Positions 7,540-10,002 of a DNA stretch of 10,002 nucleotides are shown in pieces. The stretch's first letter is position 1. Every line of letters starts with the position of its first letter. Origin of the DNA: DASPFV01 sp035620975 (lineage in GTDB: Bacteria > Acidobacteriota > Vicinamibacteria > Vicinamibacterales > 2-12-FULL-66-21). Location of the stretch: NCBI GenBank assembly GCA_035620975.1, contig DASPFV010000212.1:1-10002 (forward strand), written 5' to 3'. Below the pieces are notes generated by a model. It searched no databases. It was given only the letters and a program-made list of their open reading frames with translations, and was not told where the DNA came from. Made by a program: the position numbers and the translations under genes.

Positions 7540-8605
7540 GACGAGCGTCCTGCCCGCGTCGGATCTCGCCGCGCTCCGCCGGGAGCTGTCGGCCCACGGC
7601 TTCGATCGGAAGCCGACCGCACGCGTGCTGCTGGAGCTCGCCGTCCACGTGAGCGTCGCCTGCGGCGGGCTGATCGTCTTCCTCCTGGCCGAGAGCCTGC
7701 TCGCGCGAATCGCCGGCCTCCTCGTCTCGACAGCCGGATCCACGGGTGTCGGCACCAACACGCACACCTCGTCGCACTACGCGACCAGCGAGCGGCGCTG
7801 GGTGAACGAGGCCCTCACGTACTTCGGCTACCCGCTGTTCCTCGGGTTGTCGGCGACGTTCTGGTGGCACAAGCACGTGGTCGTGCACCATCCGGCGCCG
7901 AACGTGATCGGCGTGGACGAGGACGCCGATTTCATGCCGTGGCTGGCTCTGACCGAGCAGGACGTCGCCGGGCTGCGCGGGTGGCGCCGCCTCTACCACC
8001 AGCGATTGCAGTGGCCGCTGTTCCCGCTGATCCTGCTGGCCAACGGGTTCAACATGCAGTTTTCGGGATGGGCCTATCTGGCGGGCTGCCTGCGCGATCC
8101 CGGCCGGCGCTCGAGCCGGCACTGGATCGACCTCGGCTGCCTGGCGTGTCATCCTGCGCTCGCGATCGGGCTGCCGCTGATCCTCGTGGCGTGGCCCGAA
8201 GCGCTGGCCGCCTACGTGCTGCGGATCGTGCTGATGGGCTACGCGATGTTCGCGGTCCTGGGCCCCGGCCATCTCCCCGCCGAAGCCGCCCGCCTCAGCG
8301 CCGGGCAGCGGACCGCCGATTACCTGCTCCGGCAGACCGCGACCACCGTGAACTTCCGGACGGGAACGTTCGGACGCTTCATCTGCTCGGGCCTGGAGTA
8401 CCAGATCGAGCACCATCTGTTCCCCTACATCACGCACGTCCACTATCCGGCGGTGGCGGCCGTGGTCCGCGACTTCTGCCGGGTTCGCGGGCTGCCGTAT
8501 CGCAGCTATGGCTGGGCGACCGCCGTGTGGAAGTGCTGGGAGTCGCTGCGCGTCCCCCGGGCCGTCGAGACCGACGTGGAGGCGCTCCGGCGCCGGATCT
8601 CGTAA
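7532..8605 (+). CDS. Membrane fatty acid desaturase (three-histidine-box, QxxHH type)
   Basis: This 357-residue integral membrane di-iron enzyme is predicted to introduce a double bond into acyl chains of lipids or thioesters using oxygen and an electron donor. The histidine boxes are HTSSH (78-82), HVVVHH (115-120, within KHVVVHHPAPN) and QIEHH (291-295). A third-box glutamine is typical of front-end and related desaturases. Hydrophobic stretches at about 33-66, 97-112, 163-185, 203-222 and 226-246 fit a multi-pass protein. No cytochrome b5 or ferredoxin domain is fused, so an external electron donor is needed. GTG 7532 gives an 8-bp overlap with the preceding stop; the only Shine-Dalgarno-like GGAG (7515-7518) is rather far (13 nt). 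Starting earlier at ATG 7406 would overlap the methyltransferase by over 130 bp and is unlikely. It is the last operon gene, ending 7 bp before a convergent gene. Position of desaturation cannot be predicted. Confidence 0.9.
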   Translation: MSETSVLPASDLAALRRELSAHGFDRKPTARVLLELAVHVSVACGGLIVFLLAESLLARIAGLLVSTAGSTGVGTNTHTSSHYATSERRWVNEALTYFGYPLFLGLSATFWWHKHVVVHHPAPNVIGVDEDADFMPWLALTEQDVAGLRGWRRLYHQRLQWPLFPLILLANGFNMQFSGWAYLAGCLRDPGRRSSRHWIDLGCLACHPALAIGLPLILVAWPEALAAYVLRIVLMGYAMFAVLGPGHLPAEAARLSAGQRTADYLLRQTATTVNFRTGTFGRFICSGLEYQIEHHLFPYITHVHYPAVAAVVRDFCRVRGLPYRSYGWATAVWKCWESLRVPRAVETDVEALRRRIS

Positions 8606-8612
8606 GCCGCGC

Positions 8613-9965
8613 TCAGACCTTCGCCGGGTCAGGGTGGATCCAGGGCGTGCGGTACGGCCGGCGCAGCAGCGCGTTGGCCTCGGCGTCCCCGACCACCTGC
8701 CCCGCGGCATGGTCCCACGTCAGCGAGCGACCGAGCTGCAGCGAGAGGTTGGCCAGGATGCATGAGGTCGCCGATATGTAGCCCTGCTCGATGTCGGCCA
8801 CCGGCGTTCCGCGGGACTCGATGCAGGCGAGGAAATCGGTCATGTGCGCGCGGATGGCCGGCGCGACGTGGCGCTCGAGATCCTTCTCGGTCTTGTCCTC
8901 GGGGAACTGCTCGAGCTCGTAGACGACGTCCTCGTGCACGGGCGATCCCCCCTTGCCGGTCGGGACGAAGTCGTAGCCCATGACGCCGGCCTTCAGCGTC
9001 CCCTTGTCGCCGTAGAGCGTCGCGCCCCAGGGATACTTCGGATCGGGCGGGTCGCCGTACGTGCGGTGGGTCCATACGATCTTGAGGTTTGGGTAGTCGA
9101 ACGTCGCGGTCTGGGTGTCGGTGATGTTGGCCTTGCTGGCCTTGTCGACGAGGATGCCGCCCGACGAGCTGATCCGCGTGGGCATGCCGAGATCGAGCAT
9201 CCAGCGCACCATATCGAGCATGTGCACGCACATGTCGCCGACGATGCCGTTGCTGTACTCCATGAAGGCGCGCCAGCTGCGCGGATGGACCAGCGGGTTG
9301 TACGGGCGCATCGGGGCCGGGCCCGTCCACATCTCGTAGTCGAGGTGCGGGGGCGGCGGCGAGTCGGGCGGGTTCTGGCGCGCGCGCATGTGGTAGTAGC
9401 AATAGATCTCGACGAGGCCGATCGTACCGAGCCTGCCCTCGCGGACGATGCGGTCGCGCGCGTGCACCAGATGCGGCGTGCTGCGGCGCTGCATGCCGAC
9501 CTGCACGACCCGCTTGTGTGTGCGGGCGGCGGCGAGCATGGCCTGGCCTTCGACGACGTCGACGCTGATGGGTTTCTGGACCCAGACGTCCGCGCCGGCC
9601 TGGACGGCCTCGATCATGGGGAGCGCGTGCCAGTGATCGGGCGTGACGACGAGCACGACGTCGAGGTCGCGCGCCGCGAGCATCTGGCGGTAGTCGGTGA
9701 AGGTCCGGGGCTTCTGTTTCGAGCCCTGACGGGCGGCCACCTGCTGGGCGGCGTCCTCGAGCAACAGGCGGTCGACGTCGCAGAGGGAGACGACGTCGAC
9801 GGGGGCGACCTGGAGGAGGCGGAAGAGGTCGGTCTTGCCGTACCAGCCGGTGCCGATGAGGCCGACGCGCTTGCGGGTGCCCGCCAGCTGCTCGGCGGCA
9901 GAGGCCGGCAGGCCTGCGACGGCGAGCGCGCTGGCGGTGGCTTTGAGAAAATCTCGTCGTTTCAT
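8613..9965 (-). CDS. Tat-exported Gfo/Idh/MocA family oxidoreductase
   Basis: This 450-residue NAD(P)-dependent dehydrogenase-like protein begins with a twin-arginine signal (MKRRDFLKA, a hydrophobic Ala-rich core, probable cleavage after ASA at 21-23), so the folded protein is likely exported. The Rossmann domain starts at GLIGTGWYG (35-43; GxGxxG at 38, 40 and 43) and includes VVTPDHWH (106-113) and QKP (130-132). In QKP a glutamine replaces the glutamate of the usual EKP motif; this variant is, from memory, common in the Tat-signal branch. The C-terminal domain has GDMCVHMLD (243-251), whose histidine H248 is a candidate catalytic or substrate-binding residue. Relatives act on sugars, inositols or glycoside derivatives; the substrate here is unknown. 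The start ATG has no Shine-Dalgarno in the 37 nt visible upstream. It is convergent with the desaturase and probably functionally unrelated to the lipid operon. Confidence 0.93.
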   Translation of the reverse strand: MKRRDFLKATASALAVAGLPASAAEQLAGTRKRVGLIGTGWYGKTDLFRLLQVAPVDVVSLCDVDRLLLEDAAQQVAARQGSKQKPRTFTDYRQMLAARDLDVVLVVTPDHWHALPMIEAVQAGADVWVQKPISVDVVEGQAMLAAARTHKRVVQVGMQRRSTPHLVHARDRIVREGRLGTIGLVEIYCYYHMRARQNPPDSPPPPHLDYEMWTGPAPMRPYNPLVHPRSWRAFMEYSNGIVGDMCVHMLDMVRWMLDLGMPTRISSSGGILVDKASKANITDTQTATFDYPNLKIVWTHRTYGDPPDPKYPWGATLYGDKGTLKAGVMGYDFVPTGKGGSPVHEDVVYELEQFPEDKTEKDLERHVAPAIRAHMTDFLACIESRGTPVADIEQGYISATSCILANLSLQLGRSLTWDHAAGQVVGDAEANALLRRPYRTPWIHPDPAKV

Positions 9966-9989
9966 GAGGGTGGAGATGGCAGAAAGCCC

Positions 9990-10002
9990 GGGGTCAGGTC
10001 TT
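9990..10002. repeat. Edge of a possible dispersed intergenic repeat (GGGGTCAGGTCTT)
   Basis: The last 13 bases, GGGGTCAGGTCTT (AAGACCTGACCCC on the other strand), match from memory a short motif that recurs between genes in many acidobacterial and other GC-rich genomes, sometimes near REP-associated Y1 transposases. It starts 24 bp upstream of the oxidoreductase start and is cut by the window end, so its size and any partner copy cannot be seen. Confidence 0.35.

Noticed and set aside
6280..7767. Open frame of 495 codons on the minus strand across the methyltransferase
   Set aside because: It spans two overlapping genes that have clear catalytic motifs on the plus strand and has no features of its own.
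8586..8597. 12-bp palindrome TCCGGCGCCGGA near the desaturase stop as an operon terminator
   Set aside because: It is inside the coding sequence, has no loop to speak of and no T-tract after it; termination between the convergent genes may depend on other signals.

Overview
The window looks like chromosomal DNA from a very GC-rich soil- or sediment-type bacterium. G+C is roughly 70% by eye and third codon positions are almost all G or C. The mixture of genes (a giant serine/threonine kinase with AAA and TPR regions, and a Tat-exported Gfo/Idh/MocA oxidoreductase) together with a TTGACC-N16-CATAGT promoter would fit Acidobacteriota, for example Vicinamibacteria-like organisms. Myxobacteria or a related phylum cannot be excluded. 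No rRNA, tRNA, CRISPR array, phage or transposase gene is visible.

Layout. (1) 160-1542 (+) is a stand-alone acyl-CoA hydrolase/CoA-transferase of the 4-hydroxybutyrate CoA-transferase type. Its 3' end runs through a hairpin followed by TTTT that resembles an intrinsic terminator. (2) A 161-bp gap carries a credible sigma70-type promoter at 1616-1643. (3) 1704-8605 (+) is a tightly packed four-gene operon: a 1252-residue Ser/Thr kinase-AAA-TPR regulator, a crotonase-family protein, a cyclopropane-fatty-acid-synthase-like methyltransferase, and a membrane fatty acid desaturase with three histidine boxes. The junctions overlap by 4 bp (ATGA), 4 bp (GTGA) and 8 bp (GTGTCTGA). (4) 8613-9965 (-) is a convergent Tat-signal Gfo/Idh/MocA oxidoreductase, 7 bp from the desaturase stop. 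(5) The right edge ends in GGGGTCAGGTCTT, which resembles a dispersed intergenic repeat.

How the genes may work together (inference). The desaturase can place a double bond in an acyl chain. The CFA-like enzyme uses S-adenosylmethionine to methylenate or methylate unsaturated acyl chains. The crotonase acts on a CoA-linked acyl intermediate, although it lacks both catalytic glutamates of a true enoyl-CoA hydratase. The operon is headed by, and likely translationally coupled to, a multi-domain kinase, so the most interesting hypothesis here is a kinase-controlled membrane-lipid or fatty-acid remodelling unit. The CoA-transferase upstream could feed the same acyl-CoA pool but appears separately transcribed, and the oxidoreductase downstream is probably unrelated.
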